Notes: generated from the sequence alone by a model not told the origin. 64,000 nt of DNA from Tyto alba (GCF_018691265.1 NW_024881324.1:1640230-1704229), one strand, 5' to 3'. Shown: positions 50,301 through 63,632, counted from the stretch's first letter. Numbers and translations are program-made.

Positions 50301-53300
50301 CTAAGTGCCTAGTAAGTTTTGAGTCGGGCAACATCCACTTAACAGCCACCGCTCTAAGAAATGGCCTGTGCAGGCAACCAGCCCGGTTTCCATAACTGAT
50401 TAGACAATTCAGTTCCTCTTCTTAGACATACCAGTTCAATCAGTAGGGATCCATAACTGTGCCACTGGAAATCCAGTCTCTCTCCATGTGCCGTTAGTGC
50501 CGTTAAGCCTCATAGCAAAGCACTTAGTCCCACTGTGTGTTTCTGAAGGCTGCAGGTCCTTTTCTTTGTGTGAAAACTATTCCTGTAAGGCACCAGTCAG
50601 TTTGAAAAGCCCATTTCTTGTTTTGCTGTTTGTAATTCCTGAACCATTGGTCATGCCTTCTACAGAAAATCTACATTCAATTTAAAAGAGCAAAATAAAA
50701 GTCCTGAGCTCTGTCTAGAGTAAGCAAAGAATCCAGTCCTGCTTATACACAATTGGAAGAGATATCTTCAGATTTCTAACTTCCTTCCTAGAAAATAATA
50801 AAGTATTGCTGGGTAGGGCAGGAAAAAAAAATAATGTATGATTATTGAAAGGTACCCCAAACTAAATATTAGAAAGAAAGAAAATGGAACATGCTGTCAT
50901 TATGTTTATTAGATAGTGTGCAAACTATTCTTCATTAAACCCTCCTCTGTCCATGCACTGGCCAAAACCAGGGATTTTCAACTTTACTTGTAGGGAGATC
51001 TACTAAGGGAACCATAAATCATAATTAATGGACATATCAGTAAGAACCTCAGTGCTGGGATGCTTAGCAACAACATGAAAAAAATACATTTAGCAAGATC
51101 CCTTTTGTGAAAGTATATGTAATTTTTGTATGAACATATGCAGTAGATGGAAAGATCAGTCTCACCAGCGCTCACAGTTTATAGTAGGAAAGAATATAAT
51201 TGTGGATATTTGAGGACCAATCTAATGTAAACTCCATCAATGTAATACCATTGCCTTTGTGTTTTCTAGTGTGAAGACTCATATTGTATATTCTGCTGAA
51301 GTTCTTTCTTCTGTGTTCTGTTTCTTTTGCAATCTTCACTTTTCATTCCTGTATAGTCATTCCATTATTTTTTCCATGGATTTTTTTTAATCTCTCCTAC
51401 TTCTTAGACAATCTTTCTTCAGCCGAATAATAACTCACTGAGGTTCTGGTTAGACTTAGAAAGCTACAGTGTCAGAGCAGGCTTGAAATTAAACAAAATT
51501 AGTTTCTTCTTTCTGCAATAATAACTAATGGATGCTGTATGAATTATGTAATGGTCTTATCACCTCTATATGAATACAAATAAAGTAGTTTCAAAAGTCA
51601 GATCTACACTGAAACCCCAGATTTCCTAGTTGGGAGGGGTAAAGAAGTTTAAAAACCAATGCCAGTGTTGAAGATTGCAGACCAGGCTAGTTTCAGATCA
51701 TCTAATTGAGTCACTGACTTCTTGTAGTACTCAGAGTCAGAGGAGAAATGACCAATTCAGACCACCTGATCTCCAAAGCTCCTTTAGTTCCTCTCTGTAC
51801 ACAGTCAGTGGAAAGAACTGCTGAAATTAGGCACCTATGGCATGTGGTGTGCCTCATTAGCACTATGACTGGTCTCTCCAGTGCCTCAGCAGGATAAGCA
51901 GCCGTGGCTCATAGTGACCTGCATCACCTCAACTCTCTCACACTTTAGCAGCATGCTCGGCGCTGGACACCACTCCGAAGGGTATGAAAGTGTGATGGTT
52001 TTGGAAGGGTCTTTTGCATCCGACTAAGAAAAGGAGTTTCAAGTCAGAAAGATTTATTAAGTGTTCTCCATAGTTTCTATCACATTGAATTGTAGGCAGG
52101 AAATAGGAGCACTGTTCCCACAAACAGGAGTGATAATTGCTTTGTTAAAGGTCGCCCAGATGGGACACAGATATTCAAAACTGTTTTAAAGTGTAGCGAG
52201 AGCTACAATTATCTTGCTTCTTCTCAAGTGAGTCTGAAGTTGCAAAAAAGACATTGGACCCTCTGGAATAAAATTTTAGGTTTCTTTCAATTAAGTATGA
52301 ATTCATTTAGCTTGTAAGAGGGTGGTGGTGTTTTCCCCAAGAGCCAGAAATAACCCAGGAGTACCAAGTTTCATTGCAGAAGAGGCCACTGCTTTTCCAG
52401 GCTTCCAGGATGAGGAGATCTGTGCAGCAGGATACATTCATTACAACCCTGGCTGAGCTTTTCTTGGGGACTACACAACTACGCTTTGATAAACTTCACT
52501 GTTGGATCCCGTGTGCTTTAACCCACTTGACCTAAGCAGTCTAGACATCACCATAGTTCCCTCTGTCACACTGCTGGAGAAGCAGTGAAAACAATTTGTA
52601 GTAATTAAGCTATTTTTTAAATAGTGCAGCAGTTCTTGATCATGTCTGCTGGGGAGTCATTAATTGCTGTGATAACTCCAGAGAAGTTTAATTTCTGTCT
52701 TATTTCCCCTTTCTTATGTTTCTTTTGATGAAATCCCATCATCTGGTAACGGTGTCACAGACACAGCCAAATCAACTCACATGCTTTGCTACTTCTAAAT
52801 TCATGTGGTTTGGGCTGATGCTTGATCCGCTGAATCACAGTGCTAGCCTCTAATACTTATCCCTATTGTCATTACCCTTAGTGTCACTACCTGATCAGAT
52901 TTAGGGAGCCGCACGTAGTCAGAGTTCCTGCTTTTACTTCCTCATTACACACAACATGGAGAACCCCCCTCCCTGGCTACCTGCATCCTCAGCCACAGAG
53001 AATTTTGAAATATGAATTTATAGCTATTAGAAATCTCTGTTTTATTAACAAGATACTTTTTTCCCTGCTCTCTTTTTCCCCTAAAGTGAACAATTATGAA
53101 TTGTAATAACTGTATTCCAAGAATGTTTTATTCTGTCAAAATGGAAAGCTCTCCCCCAGGGCCACATTAGTATCTTTTTCTGTCTAGGAATGCAGCTGTT
53201 CCAGGGCAGGCTCTGAGTAATGTCTCTAATTGGCAGATATGCAGAGTGCTTAAGCTAATTATGTAATAAGGGAATCACTCCTAAAATTTTATAAACGTTA

Positions 53301-53501
53301 ATATAGACATTTAACTTCAATTTCTTTGAAAGTTGAACAGGAAATGAGAATTCTTGTGGTACTAGTACCAAATGCTCATTTTTATACTGGGGTTTTAAAA
53401 TGTCGGGTATTGCAGATCTAATGCTGTATTCAAGCTGCAAATTACTCTCTTTGGCATTGAAATATTGCTGCAATTAAACCTGCAGTAAAGTATTAAAAGG
53501 C

Positions 53502-53520
53502 AAAAAAAAAAAAAAAAAAA
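53502..53520. repeat. poly(A) run, 19 nt
   Basis: A simple run of 19 A after TATTAAAAGGC. No SINE body was recognised upstream. Confidence 0.92.
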
Positions 53521-53756
53521 TCTTGCATCTGATTGCCTTTACACAAAACTATATGGATCTTCATTGATCTTGAAAGATGGCCCTTGAGATCTGAGGTTTC
53601 ATTTTTCATACACAGATATGCTCTCTCTCATAGTTCTTGAGTAACAAATTTAAGATTTCTGATTTAAGCAGTTCCACATGAAAGTTAACAACATGAGACC
53701 TATCTGAGGCAGCTTCTTTAACACAGTTTGCAATTTACGTCAGCCCTTATTCATTT

Positions 53757-53800
53757 GTCTAGGTGTATGTCTTTGTTTCTGTATTTGTACAACGCAGCAA
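53757..53800. repeat. Possible relic of the TTTGTACAACGC-type ancient repeat
   Basis: CTGTATTTGTACAACGCAGC resembles the form 'tgtgtttgtacagcgcctag' that precedes the 'gccctgatcc' block of the repeat seen at 42965. Only this part is visible. It is weak on its own. Confidence 0.3.
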
Positions 53801-54723
53801 ACCTTTCATTCCAATGACAGCATTTTCTCAGGTATTTGGTAAACAAAACAAATGTAATTTCAATTACAGTATTTGAGTATGGGGAGTGAGGGAAGAGGGA
53901 AAGAATAGCTGGCTTATACCAAACACTCTCCCCTCCCTACCCCATGTTTAACAATTTCCCCCATTCGAACTCCCCCTGAAACATGGCAGCACTGTAAACA
54001 ACCCAGAGCTTCCACGTCCAAGGTAGAAAATTCCTTTGCCAATACTGTAGGCTTGACCACTTCCAAAAATGTAGGACACAGTCCTCCAACCAGTTGGGCC
54101 TTCTGTGTCCATTGAGTGATTATTAAAACAAAAAATAAATAAAGAAAATGACAAAACAAGATTTTTCTCATACGGAAGATCAAAGAGGTAATGGACTGCC
54201 CATGGTAGCTGTTGTTTTTGTTGTTTATTGCACTACTGTTGGGCATTAAGATAAAGCCTACACTTCATTTTGAGACCTAGGCTGGTATTCAAACCTATGC
54301 TTTCTTGCATTCACATTCACTAAACATTAATCCCATATCCACGTCCAAACTCAAAGTAGCATGCAACCATGAATAAAACGTCCTTCTTGTTGCCAGCTAA
54401 AGCAGGTCAGAAGATGCATTTATCTGTGATATGGATGGGCTTGAATGTCCCAGTTCTGTGCATCTCATGCCCTTGCCATAGGATGCCATTGCTAGGTCCT
54501 TTCTAGAAGAGTTCAATACTGCACACCAAAAAGATGCAAGAGATTGGTTGGCAGCTTGACTTTGGTTGAGAGAACACAGCCCCGAGTGCTAGATGTCCTG
54601 CAGCTTGCCAAGACAGGGGTTCAGTCAGGACCACCTGCTAGATTCCACAATAATGGTACGCTACAAACAAAGCCTCAAATGCTAAGCAGATAAGTGCTTA
54701 TTAAATATTAAGCATATAGTGTC

Positions 54724-54740
54724 AAAAAAAAAAAAAAAAA
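54724..54740. repeat. poly(A) run, 17 nt
   Basis: A simple run of 17 A, followed by GACAGAGAGAG. Confidence 0.9.
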
Positions 54741-55407
54741 GACAGAGAGAGTTCTACTGCCCCAACAAACAAAGTGCCAGGCTCAGTATTTCCAGTTCTA
54801 GTCCCTTTCAAACTTCTTTTCTTGCCCGTTTTGGAGAACTCTCTGTAAGTGGTTCATCTGCATAGGCCCATGGTCTGCATTTTCACAAAGCAGAATATTG
54901 GATTTACAGCTTTCAAGGGCCTAACGTTTGGTTCCTAAGCTTGAATACAATTTCACAAAAAGGACAAAGATGCATGGATCCCTCTTTAAGACTGAAGCTA
55001 TAAACCCCCAGTCAACATTCTAGCCTTCCAAGATTATAGCCTATTGAAGAAGCATGACCATAGCATCCACTGCAACTACTTGTCAGTGTCCCAGATAGGC
55101 CTGTCCATTTGAGTCTGGACATCTGCGCTACTTCAGTCTTACTATTGCTAATACCTGAGGCAACTAACGGAAACATGGGGGACTGATATATCTATTCTGC
55201 ATCTAGTAGGGAAGAAGTCTCACTAGTTGCAGAAAAACCTCTCCCTCCCCACACATGTCTAATCAGAGAAATAGAGCACAAAAATACAAGTCCTGGTTTA
55301 GGAGGTTTCTGAGAAACAGTTTGTGAGAAACTGGGAGAATAATTTGAGAAGGCAGTGCTGAGAGCTTACCTTATTCCTAAACTTTTGTCTAGTAATCCAT
55401 CCCTTAC

Positions 55408-55462
55408 CCATGTTGGAGACAGGGTACTGAGCTAGATGGACCTTTGCTCTGGGACAATACAA
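55408..55462 (+). repeat. Ancient CR1-like 3'-end relic
   Basis: GGAGACAGGGTACTGAGCTA is followed by GATGGACCTTTGCTCTG. This closely resembles the 3' region of old CR1-type LINEs of turtles and crocodiles, of the form 'gacaggatactgggctagat' followed by 'ggacctttggtctgaccc'. The flanks are too diverged to extend it. It is much older than the CR1 copy at 18009. Confidence 0.6.
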
Positions 55463-57029
55463 CAGTGCTCACTCACTCCCAGCTTTGAAAGGAGCGTGAA
55501 CACAAACCCCGTGAACTTACATCTTAAAGCAGAGTAAATATGATATTTACTAGCTAGGAGGCTGCAGAAATGTCCTGTAGTGTGCTATATTGTGAACAGG
55601 ATTTAACAAATAGATTTTCAATTGAGCTTTCAGGACTTGCTCCACTGTCCTGTTAGTAGAATTTCTTCTTGTGCTAGCCATCTTGGATTTACTGTTCAAA
55701 TAGTTGACTGAATTTCTATTAACAGACACAGAAGTTTTCATTGAAAAATTAAATGAAAGCTAGGAGGCAACAGAAAGAGCCCATGATGGATGCTGGCTTG
55801 CTGCATTGTTTTGTTTCCCCTGTTATTCCTTGAGATGCTGCAGCTTGTGTTTCAGCTCTAAAAATTACAGACACAGCTGGGTGTACATTCTAAACACAGT
55901 AGGATGTTACCATAGTATCACTGACTCAGGTTCAGTCAGATGTCCTTCAAACTACCAGATGCACAGAGCAGAAGCAAGCACGCTCATATTCATTGTAGTT
56001 ATGTAGGAGAGAATAGAAGGAATGGGGGAGGTGGTGATTGAAGTCCCTCATATACCAACATTTTTACTAGAGCAGCAAGGCTTCCGATTTTCTAAATCCT
56101 AGTGTGGAAAACTTGCTCATAATATTTGAGGTTCAAACGCCCTTTGCACTGACGTAACCCTGGAACAGGGACAGCGCTGAGGGTCAGCCAGAGCCAGGGC
56201 TCTGTTTTCAGGCTGATGGCTATGCACAGGTGTATCCATGTTGCTCCAATCAGCCAGCACTTATTCCATTTCAGCATACTAGAGGGTATTGCTGCTGTTG
56301 TTATTTTCCATCAAAGGATTCTGGCAGTCCTAAGCTCCCACAAGTCTGGATTCCATGTTGACACTTCCCAATTTGTAGCTTCCCATTCATATTTGTGTGA
56401 GTTGCTTCTGAAATGTAGACTCATAAAATAAATGCAGCTGCTCAGTTTCTTGCTGAGAGTCCTGCACTGCTGCATTTAACAAATCTTTGATCACTATAGA
56501 ATATGGCTTTTGGAACAGTTTCATACATACATATGCTTCTCACCTGTCAAAAGTTCCCAAGTACTGCTTCTTCTGAGAGAGTGGATCTGTCCTTCACATC
56601 AACATATGGGGACCGCACCATTTCTCCTTGTTATGTGAATGGCAAAAGTGATCACTATTATCCTTGGCTGGACCAAGGTTATGGCCTCATCTGTGTGAAG
56701 ATCGTGGCCCCATCAATAGAATGGGTAGAAGCTGCCCCAAATCTATCACTCCAAGATGCTTATGGTGCCCCAGCTCGTTGCAGTACTTTGGTATGTAGGC
56801 CTTTCTCCCAACTCATTGAATGGGAATACACAGATTAGACATAATGTTTGTACTGAAAAAAAAAAAACCCTTAGCCATAGTAAAGTCAGTAACCTTGGTA
56901 TATGGACACTATTTTCATTCAGAAATCTGCTCATACCTTTTACAAACCATAAACTACCTCTGTAACTCCTTCTACTTTGATCAGTAAAGTCCCATGGTAT
57001 GTCTTTAGTTAATATAGATTTCAATTCTC

Positions 57030-57160
57030 ATTCGACAGCTGCTGAGATAATGTGAACTACAGAAAGGTTAAGTGACTCAGCTGAAGTTATGTCATAAGTT
57101 AGTGGCAGTCTGTCGGAATCAAGGGGATTTAGATGTCTTGACTGCTCTGCCTCAACTCAG
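57030..57160 (-). repeat. MIR-like SINE relic
   Basis: The plus strand reads CAGAAAGGTTAAGTGACTCA, then GTTATGTCATAAGTTAGTGG and CAGTCTGTCGGAATC. This matches the reverse complement of the MIR core, which has the form 'gagaggttaagtgacttgcc', 'aaggtcacacagctagtaag' and 'tggcagagc.gggattcgaac'. MIR is an old CORE-SINE found at low copy number in birds. The match is long and in order, though no alignment could be run. Confidence 0.65.
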
Positions 57161-57469
57161 TATTGAAGCCATTTTGGACCAGAATGTTCTGAGAAACGTT
57201 ATACATGTATTGACACAGTTTCAGATACACAGTGGGAATATTTTGTCTTTCAGTAATGTTTCTAAATACAGTCCTTTATTACTTGAACAATAAAGCAAAT
57301 ACAGCAATCTTCCTAAATCATTGCCCAATCATAGCAGTGACAGAAAACTCCAATACTGGAGTTGCACTTACCAAAATTTCAACTCATCAGAAACTAATCA
57401 AAATCATATTAAATCTCTTGTAGAGGAGACAAAAACAGAAAGAGAAAGCATGTACAAAATATGTTAAGG

Positions 57470-57536
57470 GTTACAACCTTGGACAAGTTCTTTACACAAA
57501 TCCAGGCCTCTGTTCCGTTTCTACATTACTAAATTA
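57470..57536 (+). repeat. MIR-like SINE relic, opposite orientation
   Basis: TTACAACCTTGGACAAGTTC, then TTTACACAAATCCAGGCCTC and TGTTCCGTTTCTACATTAC, resemble the MIR core in forward orientation ('tgtgaccttgggcaagttac', 'ctctgtgcctcagtttcc'). It lies about 310 bp from the minus-strand relic at 57030. Confidence 0.5.
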
Positions 57537-59464
57537 GCATGAAATGCCATGAACTTCAAACGATAATGTCAATTGTCTTTAGCCATTTCTTTTATCAAAA
57601 AATAAGCCTTTATGGATTTCATATGTTGACTAAGCCAAAGGCATGGTCAGCACAGAAATGTTTACAGATGGCAGAACTCTTGTTTTAAAAAAAAAGTATC
57701 AAAGGGAGGTTGAGAATATACAAATCCTGGTGGTTAATACACACTCATAAACAAATAAATAAACTAACATGATGTTTGCGTATGGTCAAACTATCTGTGC
57801 AACTGACTGAGGCTCTGCTATCAGACTGTCTTTGTTTTGAAACCCTCAGTTTGAGTCCCCCTCCCCACCAGGACAGGACTCCTCAGATAAGGTTCTGTCA
57901 ATATCCTCACTACCAGCTCCAGTATTTAGGGATTTATAACTTGGCTGTAAAACTTCATCTGAGGGTTAGGCTTGGCAGACAAGGTCTCAGCCTGACAGCA
58001 GTGTTTTTATTACATTATTTTAAAATTAAGTGGCTCTTTTTAACCTTAAGGAAAATGCAAGATGCATGTAAGTTAACCAGTTTCAGGAGGCATTTGGTTG
58101 CTGCTATAACTCAAAACATAGTGTTGTTTTCTTTTTTTATTTATTTTTTTTTCTCCCTTGAAGTGTGTGTGTGCATCTGTGGGAGTTTAATAAAAGACAC
58201 CATAGTGACAATTATGGGCACAGAACTATGTGAATACCCAGAGACATCCCTCATACAGGCTAAAATGATTCATAAAATTAAAAGCAATTAACTCACACCT
58301 ACTTAGTTTAGGCAAATAAAATCAAATTGAATTCACAATGAAAGGCCTTACAGTTGATCTTCTAAGAAACACCTATGAAAAAGCTGCTTGAAGTACTTGA
58401 CAGGAGTGAAAAGTAGTGGACAGACAGAAGGATATATAGTCTAAGATCTACTCAGCATACTGAGAGATAACAGCGTAGAACCTAGGAAATGGGCAAAGTG
58501 TGAGTTCAGCCATCTGAGGTGATGCTCAGAGAGAAGGTCCTAGCACCTGTGTCTACTGGTGTTTAAAAGACAGAAGCATTATTTCATATTCAAACTGCCT
58601 CTGTGGAAGGAAACTCTTGTGAAAGCATCTACGGGTTATTAAAATAATCTACATTCTTAATTATTTTTAGTAATGTACAGAATCTTGAGATCCCTATTCA
58701 ACAAGAGTTTCCTGTGGTTTGGTGGGGTTTTTTTAATTAATCTACACTGCCACAGTTTTGAGTGTCTGGCCTGAGACATTGTCAATTAACCTCATTTTTT
58801 ACCAGAGGGTGGTGGACCCTGACTGATAAATCAGGTACTTCTGTAGTGTTTTAAGTTGAATGCCTGCAAATTGAGATCCATTCCTCAATCTGTTCTGAAA
58901 ACATGTCTGCGAAGGGTCAGTCAGTACAGAGCGCTCTGTGGCCACTTGGGCACAAACATAAGAACCTGCAGTCAACATGTGAAAGAAGGACCTCTTTGCC
59001 AAAAGAGAAGTGCAATATGTTTAAATTATACAATTAAGGAAAAAAGGGGGTGCTTTACATCGCATATCGTGGCTCTATGTGTAAGACCAAGGGCATCATT
59101 TACGTAAGCTTTTTTTGCTCTAAACACTCAACATTTACACAAACACCACGGTGGAGGCTGCTACAGGGCTATGTTGAATGAGAGCATGTGGCTGGCCTGG
59201 GCTAGGAGAGGGAGGGAAGGAGACAGATTGCCAAGAATTTAGTTTCACAAAATCGTTACAGATTACACACAGCAAGTGGACATTCACTGCCTGTTAGAGC
59301 CTTTTATTTTGTAAGAATAAAGCTTAGCAAGGCATAAACAGCAACATGAGGTGGTAATACATGGGTGGGGAATAGGCGTTGACTGTTGATTGCCTCTTCC
59401 AGTACCTGAGCTTTATACACACACTTTAACATAGACATCCAGTGAAGCTAGTAGGACCCAGGTT

Positions 59465-59812
59465 CAGAGCAAATGAAAGGAGAACATTCTTCATGCTGCA
59501 GGGAACAGATCTGGGAAATACTTTGCCAAAGGGCATTTGAGAGTCCAAAGCTCTTCACAGTTTTAATGGGGAAATTGAACAAACAAGTGGAAGGAAAAGG
59601 ATTTGAAGACTTCTAAATAGAGAAACACCAGAACCAGGAAATCTTCTGAGCTGAAAACAACAGGAGGCACACCAAATGAACATATATAGCAGTCCTATCC
59701 ACACCCTCCCTCCCCTCAGCATCCTCTTATGACCACTGATAAGCAGAATACTGGGCTAGACAGATCCTTCATCTGTGCCAATATGGTCATCCCTATGTAC
59801 ATGTGAACATGC
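59465..59812 (+). repeat. Ancient CR1-like LINE 3' relic
   Basis: The right end reads GCAGAATACTGGGCTAGACA, then GATCCTTCATCTGTGCCAAT and ATGGTCATCCCTATG. This is a good match to the 3' end of old CR1-type LINEs ('ggatactgggctagatggac', 'cagtatggc.attcctatg'). The sequence to its left (from about 59465, with GGGAACAGATCTGGGAAATA and a CCAAAGGG block) plausibly continues the same 3' UTR but is more diverged. No coding part is visible. Confidence 0.6.
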
Positions 59813-60984
59813 AATCCCTCCATAAGGCTTTGCAAAAATTTAGCATCTCCTGTTGCAACAAAGTAGAGCCGTGCTGAAAAAGTTAATGCAGCTAGATTAT
59901 TTACAGCTCTCTTGACAATGCTGACAAGTATTGGGGTAGAGAGATTTTCATATCTGATGACTAGGTGCTCAAAGTGTTAATCCCAAAATGACAACATGTG
60001 TCAACCTGTCTGCAGTTTTCAACCATCTTCTAAATATCTGAGAATGTCACGGACTTCACCATTTCATGGAGGCAAAGTTCAGAAAATAGAAGAAGGAGAT
60101 AATATGATAGAGTTCTGACTGTGTTCCCACATCCACATGAGTGTCTTGGACACTTTCAGAGTATGTGCCAAGACATGAGTGAAGCACACACCATACGTAC
60201 CTTTCCATCCCCAGGCTTGCATAGCTCCCTCTATAAACAGCCACATATTTTCCTAAGGGGTAAGTACAGGCACTGACACCCAGATATACTGCAAATTGAA
60301 CAAGAAACTTCAGCCAGCCCTGAAATTACCTATAGACCTAAAAATCAGTGTTAGCAGCTGATAAATATCTTCAAATGTGACAAAAATACCACATCTCAGT
60401 AACCGCCCACCTTCCTATATCAGCTTAAAAATACCAGTATCTTAACTATGTGCCTCATTAGTGGTTGATGCAGGAGTATCAATAAGGGGAGAGAAAAGGG
60501 AGAGATGCCAGAGGCCTGAGTGAAAAGGAAAGAAATAGGAACAAGGAGTGGGTAGAGAATGGAGAAACATAATCTGAATGCAGAGAATTTCTGTCTGTTG
60601 GAGGATAACGGAAGGGTGAGAGCGAGCTGGAAGTAAACAGGGCAGCTTGGTCAGTACGCTGTGGTGTGTACACTACTAACCCAGGGTGAGGAATAATGAG
60701 GGACTGTCATAAAAGGAGAGTCACAAGGAGGGATGGAGCAAAGCCTACATCATGAGATAGAAAAAGAGGAGAAAACAGGTGGCTAATGTTCTTCGGAAGT
60801 CTGGAAAACGGATGGGGCAAATCTTGTGGGATGGATGAGGCACTTCATGGCATCCAGGTATAAGCAGGATATAGTGTCTTCTTCCTGTGATGGAGAATTA
60901 TGGGAATGTTTACTCTGAGCCTGCCCAGAAATTATAGTATGTGTGATGCTTTAGTTTACTACAATCGTGCTAAAACAAATGTGT

Positions 60985-61005
60985 AAAAAAAAAAAAAAAA
61001 AAAAA
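60985..61005. repeat. poly(A) run, 21 nt
   Basis: A run of 21 A followed by CAAGAACAAAACCCC. No SINE body was recognised. Confidence 0.92.
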
Positions 61006-61320
61006 CAAGAACAAAACCCCATTGCAACTTCTGCACTGTTTGGAGCCTTGTTATCTGCTGGGGGTGCAGACTTCCTCTTCAGGAAGGACAAGGATGCAGT
61101 GTGATATTGTATGATACACGACAGCCCTCAGTGTCAGCTGACTCCTCGTCAGAGCAGCTCTAAATTATGGCAGCCCTGTTAGAAGGACTATTGTGTTGGC
61201 CTTGAAACAGATCGTGTAAATCTCAGCAAGAGCAGCTGCATCAGAGGTACCCACCCCTTGCCTCCTCTGCCACGTGCTCTGGGTTTGCCCTTGCTCTCAG
61301 TGAAGCTTATGGCAAAACTG

Positions 61321-61352
61321 ACAGTGATTTCAGAAGACAGTGATTTCAGAAG
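61321..61352. repeat. Perfect tandem duplication, 16 bp x 2
   Basis: ACAGTGATTTCAGAAG occurs twice in direct succession without mismatch, suggesting a recent duplication or a length polymorphism. Confidence 0.93.
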
Positions 61353-62427
61353 GAACAAGATCAGGTTCTCTGATCTCTAAGTAGCAGATGAATAGGCACC
61401 CAAGGAACAGAAGTATGACAACAAGCCAACTGCCTGAGCCAGGCCATTTGCAAGGGTTTTACCCACCCAGGGTGCCCAGCTTCTCATGAACAGCGGTATC
61501 ATTTTGAGTCTGTTGCATGCACCAAAGGACCATCTGAATCAGTTTCAGTGCTCTTTATCTCTTCTTTTCTTCCTTTGGCATAGTGGCCAGGAGAAACATA
61601 CACAAACAAGAAATATTTTCAGTTATGGAAAGCATCAAATACAAAAATTGCAGTCCTCATACTAAACACAATAAAGATGTCTCCAAATGGTCCATGACGT
61701 ATTTAATTTAGCAGCTATACTGTAAGGAATCAAACTAATGCTTAGGTGCCTGTGTCCAAAAAGAAAGCATATTCTGAAGGAAAACAAAACTGGACACGTA
61801 TCTATATCAACATCTGCTGTTTGAAAGGATGATAGGTTCAAACCTGGTGCAATGGAGGAATCTACTGGACAAATCTGTTGCTGTGATGCTGCGGTTTTCT
61901 GCCTTCCTGCTCACTCTAAGGGAATAACTCAACACTGAGAAGATCAGTGGTTTTGAGAATGCTATTGTCATAAATAAGCAGACGGAGCTCAGTCTACAGA
62001 ACAGATCTTCTCAGTCTCACCTAAAAACATACACAATTTCTCTGTGAGTTGCACTCCCTGAAATGAGACATTGGTAGCACCTTGGAGACCCTGATGCTCA
62101 AGTTCACTGCTGAAGTTCACCTTCAACCATGTTTTCAGAGGACAACACTTCTTCCTTTTTCTCAGTGCCCATCATGAACCCCAAAACCTCCTCCCATCAC
62201 CTTTCCTCTCCCTCCAGCAGTCAGGCACATAGGGGCTGTAGAACTACACTAAGTCTTAAACAATGGCCTGGAGGTCTAAATAATGCTGGCTTAGCTTTGT
62301 CCTTTGGCAAAAGACAAAGCAATCTCTGATGATAGGAGATCTGTGAGCATTTGTGTAAAATACTTTCATAAGATTTTCATTACAATATGACAAGAAATCT
62401 CATCAAATAAAATATGAGACAGATCTG

Positions 62428-62472
62428 TAATAAATAAATAAATAGATAGATAGATTAGATAGATAGATAGAT

Positions 62473-62556
<84 letters not shown>
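62428..62556. repeat. Compound (AATA)n-(GATA)n microsatellite
   Basis: A short AATA run (62428-62443) passes into GATA units. Two single-base losses break the early part (near 62455 and 62472). From 62473 to 62556 there are 21 uninterrupted GATA units. The tract ends in AAAAAGGG. Pure tetranucleotide tracts of this length are usually highly polymorphic. GATA arrays are known to build up on some sex chromosomes, but one tract says nothing about the chromosome. Confidence 0.97.
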
Positions 62557-62557
<1 letters not shown>

Positions 62558-63337
62558 AAAGGGCTAAGAGAAAAGGAAACAGAATTTGGAAAAAAAAATC
62601 ACAAAAAAAAAAGCACTAATGGAGCTGCAAAGTCGAATAAATACCTTAGGTAGACTAGTTTAGGAGAGTGCTATGAAAATGGTGCCCAAGACTGTGCTTA
62701 ACCCAGGGATGGTATAATGCTTCCATACTAATGTGCATGTGTTGGCCATGACCTTCTTAGAGCAAAACTCAGACAAGCACCCCACCTTCTGCTCAACAAA
62801 CCTGGTTTTCAGAGAAATCAAACTAACCATCCAAACAGCACAGGAACCATAGAATACTCCAAAATCCTGCCCCATGGGGATGTTCAGGAGGCTGAGACCT
62901 CCGGGTTTACCACTGTACGTACAGGAGGTGAGTGTGGGCACAGGGTCAGTAACCATGCTCGCCTCATTCATTTCCAGGCTGAACACTGGTAGTACTAGCT
63001 GCTTCTGATAAACCAGAGCCCCCGCGATCCTTCAGGGGATCCTGTGCAAAGTCGCACACGGGTGTTATTTTCAAGCATAGATTTTGATATATAAAAGGAC
63101 AAATAGCAGTGAGGCTGCCAGAGCATTGCCTGCTAAGCTTTAAATAGACAGTGTCATCTGCAGTTCAATATGCTCGACAGCACAAAATCCTTTGACGATA
63201 AGAAAAAATGGGTTGGGGTTGTCTGTTAGGAGACCATTTGTGGAACTATTGTTGTTTGTATTGTGCTAAGGTGAAAGGACTCTAACACAGGAATAACCGT
63301 TACAAGAACACTGATTTACTTGCGGAGGGTTAAGGCC

Positions 63338-63398
63338 AATAAGCTTGATTCTCCATTCCAGGACAACTTAAGAGTAACACCAAAGTCAATGAACGTCC
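63338..63398. repeat. Possible ancient repeat relic (GCTTGATTCTCCATT)
   Basis: AAGCTTGATTCTCCATTCCA is followed by AACTTAAGAGTAACACC and AAAGTCAATG. It resembles part of an old amniote repeat of the form 'gattctccattgcc'. This is a weak, by-eye match. Confidence 0.3.
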
Positions 63399-63632
63399 AT
63401 CAGGAAAACAGAAGTTTGACTAAGAAGGGAATTAAGTTTAATGAGAAACCCCACAGTCTTATTTAAATGTTATTATCTCCACTGTTTCTATTTATCAATA
63501 GTATCAGTGATAGATAAAAGAATGGAGCTTGCATAGTTGCAAGAGCTATTCTCTGCTGAACAGAGATAAAGGTTTTCAGTAAAAATAAAATTAAAAAAAA
63601 ATGTACTGAAAAGTAATTCTCACTCCATCGGT

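Noticed and set aside
57776..58291. 171-codon open frame on the plus strand
   Set aside because: It contains a T-rich low-complexity stretch read as a run of Phe, shows no known domain, and has no promoter, splice-site or conservation evidence. It is best explained as chance.
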